Source: Streptomyces seoulensis (GTDB lineage Bacteria > Actinomycetota > Actinomycetes > Streptomycetales > Streptomycetaceae). Taken from it: a stretch of DNA of 64,000 nucleotides. Both the position numbers and the translations under genes were made by a program. The notes beneath the pieces are model-generated. The model was given only the letters and a program-made list of their open reading frames with translations, was not told the origin of the DNA and did not search any database. Where the stretch lies: assembly GCF_004328625.1 (NCBI RefSeq), contig NZ_CP032229.1, forward strand, positions 5,952,001 through 6,016,000, read 5' to 3'. Shown here piece by piece: positions 17,109 to 25,629 of this stretch. Within the stretch, counting starts at the first letter, position 1. Every line of letters starts with the position of its first letter.

Positions 17109-17375
17109 GTGGGCATCATCGCCTGGATCCTCATCGGCCTCATCGCGGGCGCCATCGCCAAGGCGCTCATGCCCGGCAAGGACCCGGGCGGCTGCCTCGT
17201 CACGATGCTCATCGGCATCGTCGGCGGTCTGCTCGGCGGCTGGCTCGGCAAGGTGATCTTCGGTGTGCACTCCATCAACGGCTTCTTCCACCTGTCGACG
17301 TGGATCGCCGCGGTCGTCGGCTCGGTGATCGTGCTCCTGCTGTACCGCCTCGTGACGGGGCGCCGCTCGCACTGA
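17109..17375 (+). CDS. GlsB/YeaQ/YmgE-family small membrane protein
   Basis: An 88-residue transglycosylase-associated-type stress protein with three membrane helices: IIAWILIGLIAGAIAKAL, CLVTMLIGIVGGLLGGWLG, and the C-terminal WIAAVVGSVIVLLLYRLV. PGKDPGG between helices 1 and 2 is the family signature. The GTG start at 17109 has AAAGGAAG upstream and gives the canonical length; the longer frame is not supported. Family members are often under general-stress sigma factor control, but no clear SigB promoter was seen. Confidence 0.93.
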   Translation: MGIIAWILIGLIAGAIAKALMPGKDPGGCLVTMLIGIVGGLLGGWLGKVIFGVHSINGFFHLSTWIAAVVGSVIVLLLYRLVTGRRSH

Positions 17376-17392
17376 CCGCGACCGGCGGAACG

Positions 17393-17437
17393 GAACGGCA
17401 TCGGCCTCGGGGCTCGTCCCCGCGACCGGTGCCGTTC
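17393..17437 (+). terminator. Rho-independent terminator
   Basis: GAACGGCATCGG and CCGGTGCCGTTC form a stem with one bulge around a GC-rich loop, followed by GTTTT. It lies 17 bp after the GlsB-type gene. Confidence 0.65.
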
Positions 17438-17481
17438 GCCGTTTTCCGTCGCGGATCTGTTCACCCGCCCGCCTGACAGGT

Positions 17482-18711
17482 CTAGGCGGTGTCCGCCCGC
17501 TGCATCTTCTTCTCCTGACCGTGGGCCTCGGTGACCCGCAGGGTCTTAGACGCGCCGTCGGGCAGGCCTTTGCCGATCGCCCAGGTGATCAGGGCGCAGG
17601 TTGCGAATCCGGCTCCCAGGAGGCTGGATCCGACCCATCCGTGGGAGGCGAAGACGGTGGTCGTGGCGGCTGCTCCGAGGGCGGAGCCGAGGGAGTAGAA
17701 GACCATGTAGGCACCAATGACGCTGCTGGTGCGTTCCGCGTATGCGCTGGTAAGCGTGTGCTGGTTGCTCACGTGCACGACCTGGACCGCGAAGTCGAGC
17801 AGCACGATGCCGATGATGGGCAGCCACAGGGACCAGGACAGGGGGGCGATCGCGGCCCAGGAGACGATGAGAAGGGCCAGCGCGAAACCCGCCATCGGCA
17901 CTGCCCGTCCGGCGTCCGCCCAGCCTCCCGCGCGAGCAGCGCCCAGCGCGCCTGCGAGTCCAGCGAGACCGAACAAGCCGATCTGGCCCTCACTGAAGTG
18001 CCATGGCGCGTCCGCCAGCGGCAGCGATAGTCCGCTCCACAGCGTTCCGAAGGAGGCAAACAGGAAGAACGCGATGAGGCCGCGCGTCAGAAAGAGACGC
18101 TCCCTGAACAGTGTGCCAAGCGCGGCGAGGGCCTGCCCGTATCCCGCAGGCCGGCGAGATCGCTCTTCCGGGGACAGGGCACGCGGGACGAGGACGGCGA
18201 TCCCGAGGGCCAGCACGCCGAGCAGTACGTAGATGCTCCGCCAACTCCACTGCTCGGCGAGCAGGCCGGTGACAATTCGCGCGCCAAGGATGCCGATCAC
18301 CACGCCGGAGGTGACGATCCCGATGTTCCGCCCACGTTCGGCGGGCGGTGAGACCGATGCAGCATAGGCCACCGTGGTCTGCACCACGACCGCGAACATC
18401 CCGGCCAGCGCGAGTCCTGTGAAAGCCATCCAGGCGGTCGAGGCCGCCGAAGTCAGGAGAAGGCCGGCGGCGGTGATCACGAGGTGCACCGCAATGAGTC
18501 GACGTCTGTCGGTGACCACGTCGCCGAGCGGGACCAGCAGCACCAGGCCGGCCAAGTAGCCGAACTGACCGACCGAGACGATCCATCCCAACTGTCCCGC
18601 CGGGATGCCGAGGCTGTCTCCCATCGGTGCGAGAACCGGTTGCGCGGCGTAGACGCTTGCCACCGCGACACCGCACACGACTGCGAGTAGTAACCGCCGC
18701 CAGACGTCCAT
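17482..18711 (-). CDS. MFS transporter
   Basis: A 409-residue drug/sugar efflux-type major facilitator with about 12 hydrophobic helices. Motif A is between helices 2 and 3 as PLGDVVTDRRRL. Helix 1 carries SVYAAQPVLAPMGDSLG, characteristic of the YnfM/AraJ-like drug:H+ antiporter group. The ATG at 18711 is followed by DVWRRLL and a first helix. It is divergent from an HxlR regulator 90 bp away, which suggests an inducible efflux pump. The substrate is unknown. Confidence 0.92.
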   Translation of the reverse strand: MDVWRRLLLAVVCGVAVASVYAAQPVLAPMGDSLGIPAGQLGWIVSVGQFGYLAGLVLLVPLGDVVTDRRRLIAVHLVITAAGLLLTSAASTAWMAFTGLALAGMFAVVVQTTVAYAASVSPPAERGRNIGIVTSGVVIGILGARIVTGLLAEQWSWRSIYVLLGVLALGIAVLVPRALSPEERSRRPAGYGQALAALGTLFRERLFLTRGLIAFFLFASFGTLWSGLSLPLADAPWHFSEGQIGLFGLAGLAGALGAARAGGWADAGRAVPMAGFALALLIVSWAAIAPLSWSLWLPIIGIVLLDFAVQVVHVSNQHTLTSAYAERTSSVIGAYMVFYSLGSALGAAATTTVFASHGWVGSSLLGAGFATCALITWAIGKGLPDGASKTLRVTEAHGQEKKMQRADTA

Positions 18712-18801
18712 CGCTCTCCGATCAGAAAATCAGTAGCAGAGTGAAACTTATTTGAGCCTAGGGCATAATGGTCTCGATCTGCAACTCATCTAGGAGGTGT
18801 T

Positions 18802-19269
18802 ATGCCGCGCTCCTCCACCGGCGCCCCGAACGACGCCTGGACCGATCCCCACTGCCCCGTCGCCCGCGCGCTCGACCTCGTAGGCGACCGCTGGAGCCTC
18901 TTGGTCGTCCGGGACGCGATGGACGGGGCCCGCTCCTTCACCGAGTTCCAGCGCCGCACCGGCATCGCCCGCAACATCCTCAGCGACCGTCTCCGGAAGC
19001 TCAGCGCCCACGGGCTCCTCGCTAAGCAGACCGCACCCACGGGCCGCCGCCTGGAGTACGTGCTCACCGACAAGGGCCGCGACCTGTTCCCCGTACTCCT
19101 CACCTTGCGCCAGTGGGGAGAACACCACGCCTTCGAGCCCGGCGAACCCCACTCCACCCTGCTCGACGAGCAGGGCGTCCGCGTCCCGGACCTCACGCCC
19201 ACCGGAGCCGACGGCGCTCCTCTCACCGCTGACTCCACCTGGGTACGAAAGATCGACAGAAGCCGATGA
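18802..19269 (+). CDS. HxlR-family transcriptional regulator
   Basis: A 155-residue winged-helix regulator. CPVARALDLVGDRWSLLVVR is the family signature, with one conserved Cys that can sense electrophiles. Recognition helix TGIARNILSDRLRKL and wing GRRLEYVLTDKGRDL follow. A very good AGGAGGT site precedes the ATG with correct spacing. The divergent MFS gene is the likely target, since this pair layout is common for redox- or quinone-responsive efflux. A C-terminal extension past residue 110 is longer than in minimal members. Confidence 0.95.
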   Translation: MPRSSTGAPNDAWTDPHCPVARALDLVGDRWSLLVVRDAMDGARSFTEFQRRTGIARNILSDRLRKLSAHGLLAKQTAPTGRRLEYVLTDKGRDLFPVLLTLRQWGEHHAFEPGEPHSTLLDEQGVRVPDLTPTGADGAPLTADSTWVRKIDRSR

Positions 19270-19286
19270 GGCACGCGCGGAATGCG

Positions 19287-19805
19287 TCAGCGCGCCTGCC
19301 CGTGCACGCTGAGCCGCAGCGCGCGACCGGACGCCTGACGAGCCGCTCCCGCGGGCCAGACGACGTCCACCGGAATGCCGTGGGCACGTGCGTACGCCAC
19401 CATGTGGGCGGTTGCGTCGTGGCCGCAGGACGGAGAGCCGTCCCAGATCGCCCACAGTCTGCCGCAGCCGCGGATGAGCTGCTCGTCCGCGCTGACGCAG
19501 GCGTCCCGGTCCAGCGGGTCGAAGGGCAGCACCTTTATCCCCTCGGCCAGTGCCAGCAGTTCCCGGTGCGCCTCCTCGTCCTGGGGCGAAGCTCCCATGG
19601 AGGTCTCTGAGTGTTCGGGGAAGCACACCACCAAGCTCCGCCCCGCCTCACGCACCATCCGCCCGAACTCCAGAGGCAGTCCCGCGCCGGCGCGTACAAG
19701 CCCGGTCGCGTCCATCGGCAGGCCGTTCAGACGTGCCCGTAGATCGTCCCGGACCAGCCCCCATGTGTCCGGAGTCAGGTCGACGTGTCCCAGTGCTGTG
19801 ATCAT
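19287..19805 (-). CDS. SLOG-like Rossmann protein, hypothetical
   Basis: A 172-residue cytoplasmic protein. The sequence RGCGRLWAIWDGSPSCGHD followed by ATAHMVAYARAHGIPVDVVW has the shape of SLOG/LOG-type Rossmann folds, which bind nucleotides: a strand ending in WDG, then a glycine loop and helix. No catalytic motif is certain. It converges with HxlR, with 17 bp between. Similar Streptomyces proteins are of unknown function; some SLOG proteins sense or make nucleotide signals. The family assignment is inference from pattern. Confidence 0.7.
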   Translation of the reverse strand: MITALGHVDLTPDTWGLVRDDLRARLNGLPMDATGLVRAGAGLPLEFGRMVREAGRSLVVCFPEHSETSMGASPQDEEAHRELLALAEGIKVLPFDPLDRDACVSADEQLIRGCGRLWAIWDGSPSCGHDATAHMVAYARAHGIPVDVVWPAGAARQASGRALRLSVHGQAR

Positions 19806-19871
19806 CCGCCCGCTCCCCTCTTCACCATGTGCCGTGTTCCGCTCGTGTCGTTCCTGTCTGGTCCCTCATGG

Positions 19872-21002
19872 TCAGTCGGCACGGTCTGCACGTGTGAGCT
19901 CGGTGTGTAAGAGGTCCAGGCCCATCGGCCCCAGGTTCAGGGCCTGCTGGTGGAACTGCTTGAGGTCGAAGTCGGTGCCGTCGCGGCGGCGGGCCGCTTC
20001 ACGCGACTCCAGCCACACCTTCTCCCCGAGCTTGGACGCGATGGCCTGCCCGGGGCGCCCCAGGTACCGGTCGATCTCGAAGTCGACGAAACCTGCCGGA
20101 CCGAGTCCGCAGTGCTCGGTGAGGAACGTGCGGCCCAGTTCCGGAGTCCACCGCTCACCCTCGTGGAATCCGGTGCCTTTGGGAATGGGGAGTCTCAGGT
20201 GCAGGCCGATGTCGAGGACGATCCGCGCGGCGCGCAGCAGCTGTCCGGTGGCCAGCATGCCCAGACGGTGTGCGGGGTCGGCGAAGTACCCCAATTCGTC
20301 CATCAGTCGTTCGGCATAAAGGCCCCATCCTTCGCAATGTCCTGGGTGCAGCTCGAACGCCAGCCGCTGGAACCGATTGAGGGTGGTGGTGTTCAGCGCT
20401 GTTGTGCCCAATTGGAGGTGATGGCCTGGAGCCCCTTCGTGGAACATCGTGCCCGGTACCGTCCACGTCGGAATCAGCCCGTCCGGGGCTGCCCGCGTCC
20501 ACCAGATCGTTCCGGGGCGCGACAGGTCCTCGCTGGGCGCCAGGTAAACGGCGGGCCCCTCGCTGACGGATATCCGGCAGTCGATCCGCCGCAGGGGCGC
20601 GGGGAGCGTGAAGTGCGTCCCGTCGATGTCGGCGATGGTGCCGTCGGCGAGTTCCTGCAGCCAGTCGCGGAAGGCAGCCGCACCCTTGATCTGATATCGG
20701 GGGTCTTCGTCGAGCGTCGCCAGCACAGTCGGAACCGGTTCGCCCGGTGCGATTCGTGCTGCGGCTTCGACCATGTCCCGCTGGATCCGGGCCAGTTCCT
20801 CCCAGCCCCACGCATAAGTCTCCTGCAAATCCAGCTGGATGCCGAGGAACTCGCGCACCCCCAGCTGGTATCGGTCCTCGCCCAGCGCGTCCAGTTCGGG
20901 TGCCAGCGGTGCGAGTTTCTTCGTCAGGTATCCGGCGAACCGCGTCAGCGCCACGTCCGCAGCGGCCACCGCTCGGTCCAATGCGGCCCGAGGCACGCGG
21001 GC
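19872..21002 (-). pseudogene. DUF885 metalloprotease-like protein, 5' end deleted
   Basis: The last 376 residues of a DUF885 protein (full members are about 560). The zinc region FHEGAPGHHLQLG and the downstream Glu in EGWGLYAERLMDELGYF are intact. The first recognisable residues are about RVPRAALDRAVAAADVAL near 21000. Upstream of this the opposite strand carries the end of a SpoIIE phosphatase, so the N-terminal third was lost in a deletion. The open frame continues to 21347 only as antisense noise. It is probably not functional unless a fortuitous start is used. Confidence 0.8.
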
Positions 21003-21012
21003 GCCCGGCGGG

Positions 21013-21177
21013 TCCCGTCTCGTCGGGCGCGGCTTCGACAGCCCCGGCTCCCTGGTCCGCGCCCTCACCACGGACGTCCACCACTGGACGGGAGGCGGAC
21101 AGCAGGACGACATGGCCATCCTCGCGGTCGCCCGGGAGCCGGTGGCGGACGGCCCGCTCCCGGGCGGGGTCAGGTAA
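21013..21177 (+). pseudogene. C-terminal stub of a SpoIIE-type PP2C phosphatase
   Basis: The last 54 codons of a PP2C/SpoIIE phosphatase. The signature end ALTTDVHHWTGGGQQDDMAI has the metal-binding DD of motif 11 before ILAVAREP. No catalytic N-terminal part exists upstream, where the sequence reads as the DUF885 gene on the other strand. In Streptomyces these phosphatases are multidomain regulators of sigma factors. With the DUF885 fragment it marks a deletion between divergent genes. Confidence 0.7.
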
Positions 21178-21547
21178 GCCGCCGGCCCAGCTTCGCCGAC
21201 CGCCGGTTGTGTCCCTTCGTGTCCCACCACTCCTCCAGGTGGGTGTGGACGAGGTGCACGAGCTGCCGCAGCCGGTCGGGCGGGGGCGCGGGTGAGCCGA
21301 GGACATCCGCCCAGGACTTGTCCTCCCAGGGGAGGGCGACGGCCCACCGTTCATCCGGGTGGCCCTGGCGGCGCACCGTCAGCGAGTACCGCAATGTCGC
21401 GCTGCGGTCCGGATGGTGCTCGACCGTCATTCCGCCGACCTCGAACCGGAGTCCGTCAGCGGTGATGTACGAACGGCTCAGGGCCTGCTCGGCCGGTGTC
21501 TGTTCCTCCACGGGTATCCGCCCTTTCACCTCGGCCCACACCGACAC
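21170..21547 (-). CDS. Hypothetical protein, possible immunity partner
   Basis: A cytoplasmic 125-residue protein without signal peptide or membrane segment, rich in charged residues and Trp (RWAVALPWEDKSWADVL, HLEEWWDTKGHNRRSAKL). The family is not recognised. It starts 6 bp after the stop of the secreted protein at 21553, so the two are co-transcribed. The order secreted protein then small soluble protein is that of toxin-immunity pairs. The start is uncertain: GTG 21547 or GTG 21541, both with a weak ribosome-binding site. It overlaps the phosphatase stub by 8 bp. Confidence 0.65.
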   Translation of the reverse strand: MSVWAEVKGRIPVEEQTPAEQALSRSYITADGLRFEVGGMTVEHHPDRSATLRYSLTVRRQGHPDERWAVALPWEDKSWADVLGSPAPPPDRLRQLVHLVHTHLEEWWDTKGHNRRSAKLGRRLT

Positions 21548-21552
21548 CCTGT

Positions 21553-22035
21553 TCAGCAGCGAGCGGCACCGGCGGCGGCCGGCCGGTCGACGTTGTAGGC
21601 CGTCAGGAGGTCGCCCCGCCCGGCCGGTGTACCGAGGATGGTGCGGAACTTCTCCACTCGCGGGCACTGGTTGAGATAAGTGGAGTAACCGCCACGGCCG
21701 TTGGGGCTCCCGGTGTCGATGGCGGCGCTGATCTTCCGGTCCATCGTGCTGTTCCAGCCGTGCCGCGCCTTGATGTGCTTCCAGCCCCAAGTGCTGGTGC
21801 CACAGCGCAGGGTGTAATAGCTGGGCGGGCCGACGGGCACCCGGCGGTAGTACTTCTTGAGGACGTAGGTCCGGCTGTGGCTCCTGCACGTCGCGTCATA
21901 GCTGTTGGCCCGCGCGGTGACGGTCGTCCCGGACACGGGTGACGCGGCGGACGCGGAACCGGCTGCCGGGATCAACAGAGCGGATACGGCGGTGGCAGCG
22001 GCGAGCGCTGCCCTGGCCGCAGTCCTGTGCAGCAT
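21553..22035 (-). CDS. Secreted protein, possible nuclease-type toxin
   Basis: A 160-residue exported protein: a signal peptide (RTAARAALAAATAVSALLIP, cleavage near SASA-AS) and a mature domain with four or more Cys (ATCRSHS, TLRCGTS, NQCPRV, and the last residue). The segment STWGWKHIKARHGWN, with its paired His, and the downstream GDLLTAYNV recall the BECR/EndoU-like toxin fold, in which His residues are catalytic. The family assignment is tentative. The next gene could be an immunity protein. It is divergent from a secreted propeller protein. Confidence 0.7.
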   Translation of the reverse strand: MLHRTAARAALAAATAVSALLIPAAGSASAASPVSGTTVTARANSYDATCRSHSRTYVLKKYYRRVPVGPPSYYTLRCGTSTWGWKHIKARHGWNSTMDRKISAAIDTGSPNGRGGYSTYLNQCPRVEKFRTILGTPAGRGDLLTAYNVDRPAAAGAARC

Positions 22036-22448
22036 GTGTTCCCCCTTGATCTCCCCGTGGTCAGCGAGGAGTTGAAGTTTGTACCAAGCGCCTCATTTGT
22101 GACGCTGCTTCACCGTTTCATCGCTGATCACATGCCGTCAACCGGATTTGCGGGGCGAGTTGACGGGAGACGCCGGACCCGCGCCGCATCTGCGTGAGGT
22201 ACGAAAGGCCCCGCGGCCGCGAGAATTCGATCATTCTTGCCTCGTCGGCGGCGGGAAGCGCCGAGTCTGCTGGGTAGTCTCATTGATCTCGTTCGATGGC
22301 GAGGACACAGGGGCGGCGGGGGGCCGGCCAAGTACCGTGTCGGCGCTCCGGCATCGACCGGAGGTCGTTCCGCTCGATCACAGCCCCCGCAGCATGTTCC
22401 CAACGCACTGTCGGGCAAGAGGCATGCCCGCGCGAGACAGGAGTTGTA
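22036..22448. other. Intergenic region between two divergent secreted-protein genes
   Basis: A 413-bp region. It contains the AT-richer stretch upstream of the 22035 start (TTGTACCAAGCGCCTCATTT), which is the likely promoter zone. CAGGAG lies 6 bp before the GTG at 22449. No palindrome or other motif stood out. Confidence 0.4.
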
Positions 22449-24425
22449 GTGGCACTGAAGATACCCAGATCACGGACCGCCGTCGCCGCGTGCGCGGCGG
22501 CAACCGCGACGGTACTCGCGGTGGGCACGGCGCTGCCTGCCGCCGCTGCTGGGTACGCGGCGTCGGCTGGCCCCTTCGGTTCCGCGGTCGGTCTGTCCGG
22601 CACCGGCAGCCGGCAGAGCCTGATCGACGTCAAGGTGGCGGGAGACGGCACCGCGTTCGCCCTGTGGCGCAACAAGGCTCCCGGCGCCCCCACTTGGGAC
22701 ATCCAGGCTGCGGTCAGGCGCGCGGGCAGCGACACGTGGTCCGCTCCCCGCTCCCTGTTCACGAGCGACAACGAGACCGCCCCGGCCGTACTGACGGTGA
22801 CCGCCGACGGGCACGCCGACGTTGCCTGGACGACCGGCAGCTACACCGACAGCTCGCTGGCCGCCGTCTCGGCCGGATGGGACTCTGCGACGGGCCGGTG
22901 GTCGGAGCCGGTCACGCTCACGTCCTACGCCGGAATGGATCTGTCGATGCCCCAGTTGGCCACGGCGGCGGACGGCACCGTCACCGCCGTATGGGTACAG
23001 GGCGACGCAGGCTGGAACTATGAGGCGATGACGGCCACGCTCGCCCCCGGCGCGACGGCATGGTCGACGCCTCACCGTCTGGGAAGGTTCTCCGACGGCT
23101 TCATCGAGCAGTTCTCCCTCGCGGTGGCTCCCGATGGAGCGGCCACGACGGTCTGGGACGCCTGGGACAGGAACACCGACTCCGACGTCGATTCCATCGT
23201 GACCCGGGCCACTCCCGACGGAGACTGGAGCGCCCCGGCCGCCCTGCCGGGGACGGACGCCAGGTCCACCGACGTCCAGGTGTCCATGTCCGCCGGGGGC
23301 GCCACCACCGTCCTGTGGCAGAAGGCCACCAACGGGATCGAGGCGCTGAAGTCGATCACCAGAGCCTCTCCGAAGGGCAGTTGGGGAGCCGCGCAGACCG
23401 CCGTGCCGATCGTCCAGGACACCGACGACAGCGGCCCCCTCACCGGCCCCAACGGGGACATCACCTATGTGTGGGCGGGCTGGACCGGCAGCGCCGGCAT
23501 GCCGATCATCCAGGCCGTCACCCGCAGCGCGAGCACGGGCGCCTGGTCCGCGCCGAAGACACTGTCCACCGGGTACGTCAACTGGCAGGTGGACGCGTCC
23601 ATCGGTGCGGACGGGACGGTACAGGTCGTGTGGCCGCAGACACCCGGCATGGACAACGGCAACGACCACTACCTGGAGTGGGCCGTCCGCACCGCCGGCT
23701 CCTGGAGCAAGGCCACCGCGCTCAACGCCACACCGGTCCCGGACATCCCCGACGTGGACGCCCTGACGGGCGAGGTGGCGGCAGGATCGGACGGCCGGGC
23801 CACCGTGCTGGGACGCACCGCCCTCTACGCCCCCGGTTCCTCCGACCGCTACACCTCACAGGTGTGGAGCCGGTCGCAGACCCTGCTGACCAAGCCGAAC
23901 ATCACCCAGCAGGCCACGGTGACCGGCACCGCCCGTACCGGGTCCAAGCTGACCTGCTCCGCCGCCTGGTCCGGCTACCACGCGACCGCCACATGGTCAT
24001 GGCTGCGTGAGGGCAAGCCCATCTCCGGCGCCACCGGCACGACGCGCACCCTGACCTCGGACGACTACACCCACAAGATCGCGTGCAAGGTCATGGTCAG
24101 CAACGGCGCCGGTACGGTCAACTCCACGGCACAAGCCGCCACAGTCGCCGCCGGCCCTCCTCTGAAGGCGACCAAGGCCCCCGCCCTCAGCGGCACCCCC
24201 AAGGTCGGCCACCGCCTGACCGCCGCACCCGGCACCTGGTCGCCGACGGCCACCTCGTACTCCTACACCTGGAAACGCAACGGAAAGGCCATCACCGGGG
24301 CCACCAAGCCCACCTACCTGCCGCTGAAGGCCGACAAGGGCCAAAGGCTCACGGTGACAGTGACCACCCATCGTTACGGCTGGACCAACGGAACGGTCAC
24401 CACCGCAGCGGTGACGGTGCACTGA
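22449..24425 (+). CDS. Secreted seven-repeat beta-propeller protein with Ig-like tail
   Basis: A 658-residue exported protein. The signal peptide ends near PAAAA (about residue 33). Then come seven repeats of about 55-60 residues ending in a motif like AVTRSASTGAWSAPKTL (variants SVSAGWDSATGRWSEP, SIVTRATPDGDWSAP, LEWAVRTAGSWSKA), consistent with a seven-bladed propeller. Two Ig-like domains follow (from about residue 490): ATVTGTARTGSKLTC and LSGTPKVGHRLTAAPGTW. The GTG start at 22449 with CAGGAG upstream is preferred over the longer frame. Ligand and function are unknown; carbohydrate or surface binding is plausible. Confidence 0.85.
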   Translation: MALKIPRSRTAVAACAAATATVLAVGTALPAAAAGYAASAGPFGSAVGLSGTGSRQSLIDVKVAGDGTAFALWRNKAPGAPTWDIQAAVRRAGSDTWSAPRSLFTSDNETAPAVLTVTADGHADVAWTTGSYTDSSLAAVSAGWDSATGRWSEPVTLTSYAGMDLSMPQLATAADGTVTAVWVQGDAGWNYEAMTATLAPGATAWSTPHRLGRFSDGFIEQFSLAVAPDGAATTVWDAWDRNTDSDVDSIVTRATPDGDWSAPAALPGTDARSTDVQVSMSAGGATTVLWQKATNGIEALKSITRASPKGSWGAAQTAVPIVQDTDDSGPLTGPNGDITYVWAGWTGSAGMPIIQAVTRSASTGAWSAPKTLSTGYVNWQVDASIGADGTVQVVWPQTPGMDNGNDHYLEWAVRTAGSWSKATALNATPVPDIPDVDALTGEVAAGSDGRATVLGRTALYAPGSSDRYTSQVWSRSQTLLTKPNITQQATVTGTARTGSKLTCSAAWSGYHATATWSWLREGKPISGATGTTRTLTSDDYTHKIACKVMVSNGAGTVNSTAQAATVAAGPPLKATKAPALSGTPKVGHRLTAAPGTWSPTATSYSYTWKRNGKAITGATKPTYLPLKADKGQRLTVTVTTHRYGWTNGTVTTAAVTVH

Positions 24426-24438
24426 GGAAAGCTGTGGC

Positions 24439-24881
24439 CTATGGGGCTGATTCAGCTGCGGATGGAGGACACAGGCTATGACCCGGCCGCGGAGGATGAT
24501 GCGGCCGAGGTGGGCCACGGCGGAAGCGTCGAACGAGGGGCGGTGTCGTAGGCGACGAGAACGGCAAGGGTTCCGCCGACCAGGCCGGGCGGCCAAGGTA
24601 GGAGCGGGTCGACCACGCGGCCGCACCCAGCGCCGCCCCGGGCGACAGGCGCGCACGGACGAGCCGCTCGATCTCCGAGGTGACGGTTCCGCACGGAAAC
24701 CTGTCGGTGCCGGCCAGGATGGTGACCTCGTGTGCGGCCGCCACTTGGCAGCATCGCGTCCCATCCGGCCCGTCACGCGCTCACTGGACCGCGAGGCCGC
24801 CGCGTCAGCGAAGGCGACGTTGGCAGTGGGTTCGCCGTCCCGGACAGCCCACAACGCGTCCAGGCCGCCCGGCGGCACAAG
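24439..24881 (-). pseudogene. Amidohydrolase C-terminal remnant, multiply frameshifted
   Basis: Minus-strand similarity to the end of metal-dependent amidohydrolases is split over several frames. Pieces are PPGGLDALWAVRDGEPTANV, then EVTILAGTDRFPCGTVTSEI with ERLVRARLSPGAALGAAAWS, then GLVGGTLAVLVAYDTAP, then DASAVAHLGRIILRGRVI. In an intact enzyme these run in one frame (metal-binding Asp in AGTD; ADLVAYD near the end). The upstream two thirds of the gene, with the HxH motif, are absent. It is a decayed remnant. Confidence 0.7.
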
Positions 24882-24932
24882 CGTCGGGCCCGAATCAGCA
24901 GACTGAGGCTCTCCTCTGCCGCCATTGAGACC

Positions 24933-25472
24933 TCACGGGAGCCCTGTGGCCTGCCGAAGTTTCGTTCGCTGACCAGGACCGGCCAGTTTCTCCGCCAGTG
25001 TCGCCACGACACCCGCATGCTGCGCGAACACCGCCCGGCACTGCTCGCGTTCGGGATGTTCGCTGTCACTGCCGAACCAGAGCACCGACGCCTCGGCGCC
25101 GGCGTCGATCGACTCGGAGAACTCTGCGATCGTGACCAGAAGGTCCCGTAGTCCGGACCGCGCAGGGACCCGGGGGTCATCGGCCAGGCGTAACAGGAAC
25201 GGCAGGGCCATCGGCGCGGCAACGTTCATCGCCGTGATGCCGTCGAGAAGGGAGTTGGTGAGCGCTCGGTTGGCTTCGGATGCTGCTTCCCGGTCGAGAA
25301 GGGTGCGCAGCAGCATCGGAATCCCGGCGGGGCACTCCGGGAACCCGGACCAGCGGACATCCTCGCACCCCTGGAGGGCGGGATGGCCTTGGCCGGCATC
25401 AATCGCCCGTGGGTACGCATCGAGGAACCGACCGATCGCCGCCTCCTTGGCAACCACATCCACCCTGCACAC
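24933..25472 (-). CDS. Hypothetical HEAT/ARM-like helical protein
   Basis: A 179-residue protein made mostly of short amphipathic helices, e.g. TAMNVAAPMALPFLLRLADD and SGLRDLLVTIAEFSESID, which resembles HEAT/ARM repeat scaffolds. The C-terminal part has SDSEHPEREQCRAVFAQHA. Similar proteins are common as hypotheticals in Streptomyces, often beside SMI1/KNR4 or toxin-immunity genes, and no enzyme motif is visible. It begins at a GTG (25472). Its downstream neighbour is the amidohydrolase remnant. Confidence 0.65.
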   Translation of the reverse strand: MCRVDVVAKEAAIGRFLDAYPRAIDAGQGHPALQGCEDVRWSGFPECPAGIPMLLRTLLDREAASEANRALTNSLLDGITAMNVAAPMALPFLLRLADDPRVPARSGLRDLLVTIAEFSESIDAGAEASVLWFGSDSEHPEREQCRAVFAQHAGVVATLAEKLAGPGQRTKLRQATGLP

Positions 25473-25629
25473 CAGGCTGTCCCCGTCCTGCCGACAAGAG
25501 GCCCAGGTTCCGCATCTATCGCACTCTTACGCACCCGCGCCGTCAAGGAGAGCCACGCGGAAATGGCTACGGGAACGCGGCATCGTCCCGCGCATCGCAC
25601 GTCGAGAGCCCCGGCGCCCCGCCCCTCGG

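Noticed and set aside
19872..21347. Full 491-codon frame as an intact DUF885 protein
   Set aside because: The first 115 residues have no DUF885 similarity and are antisense to the phosphatase stub and the next gene, so the gene is truncated.
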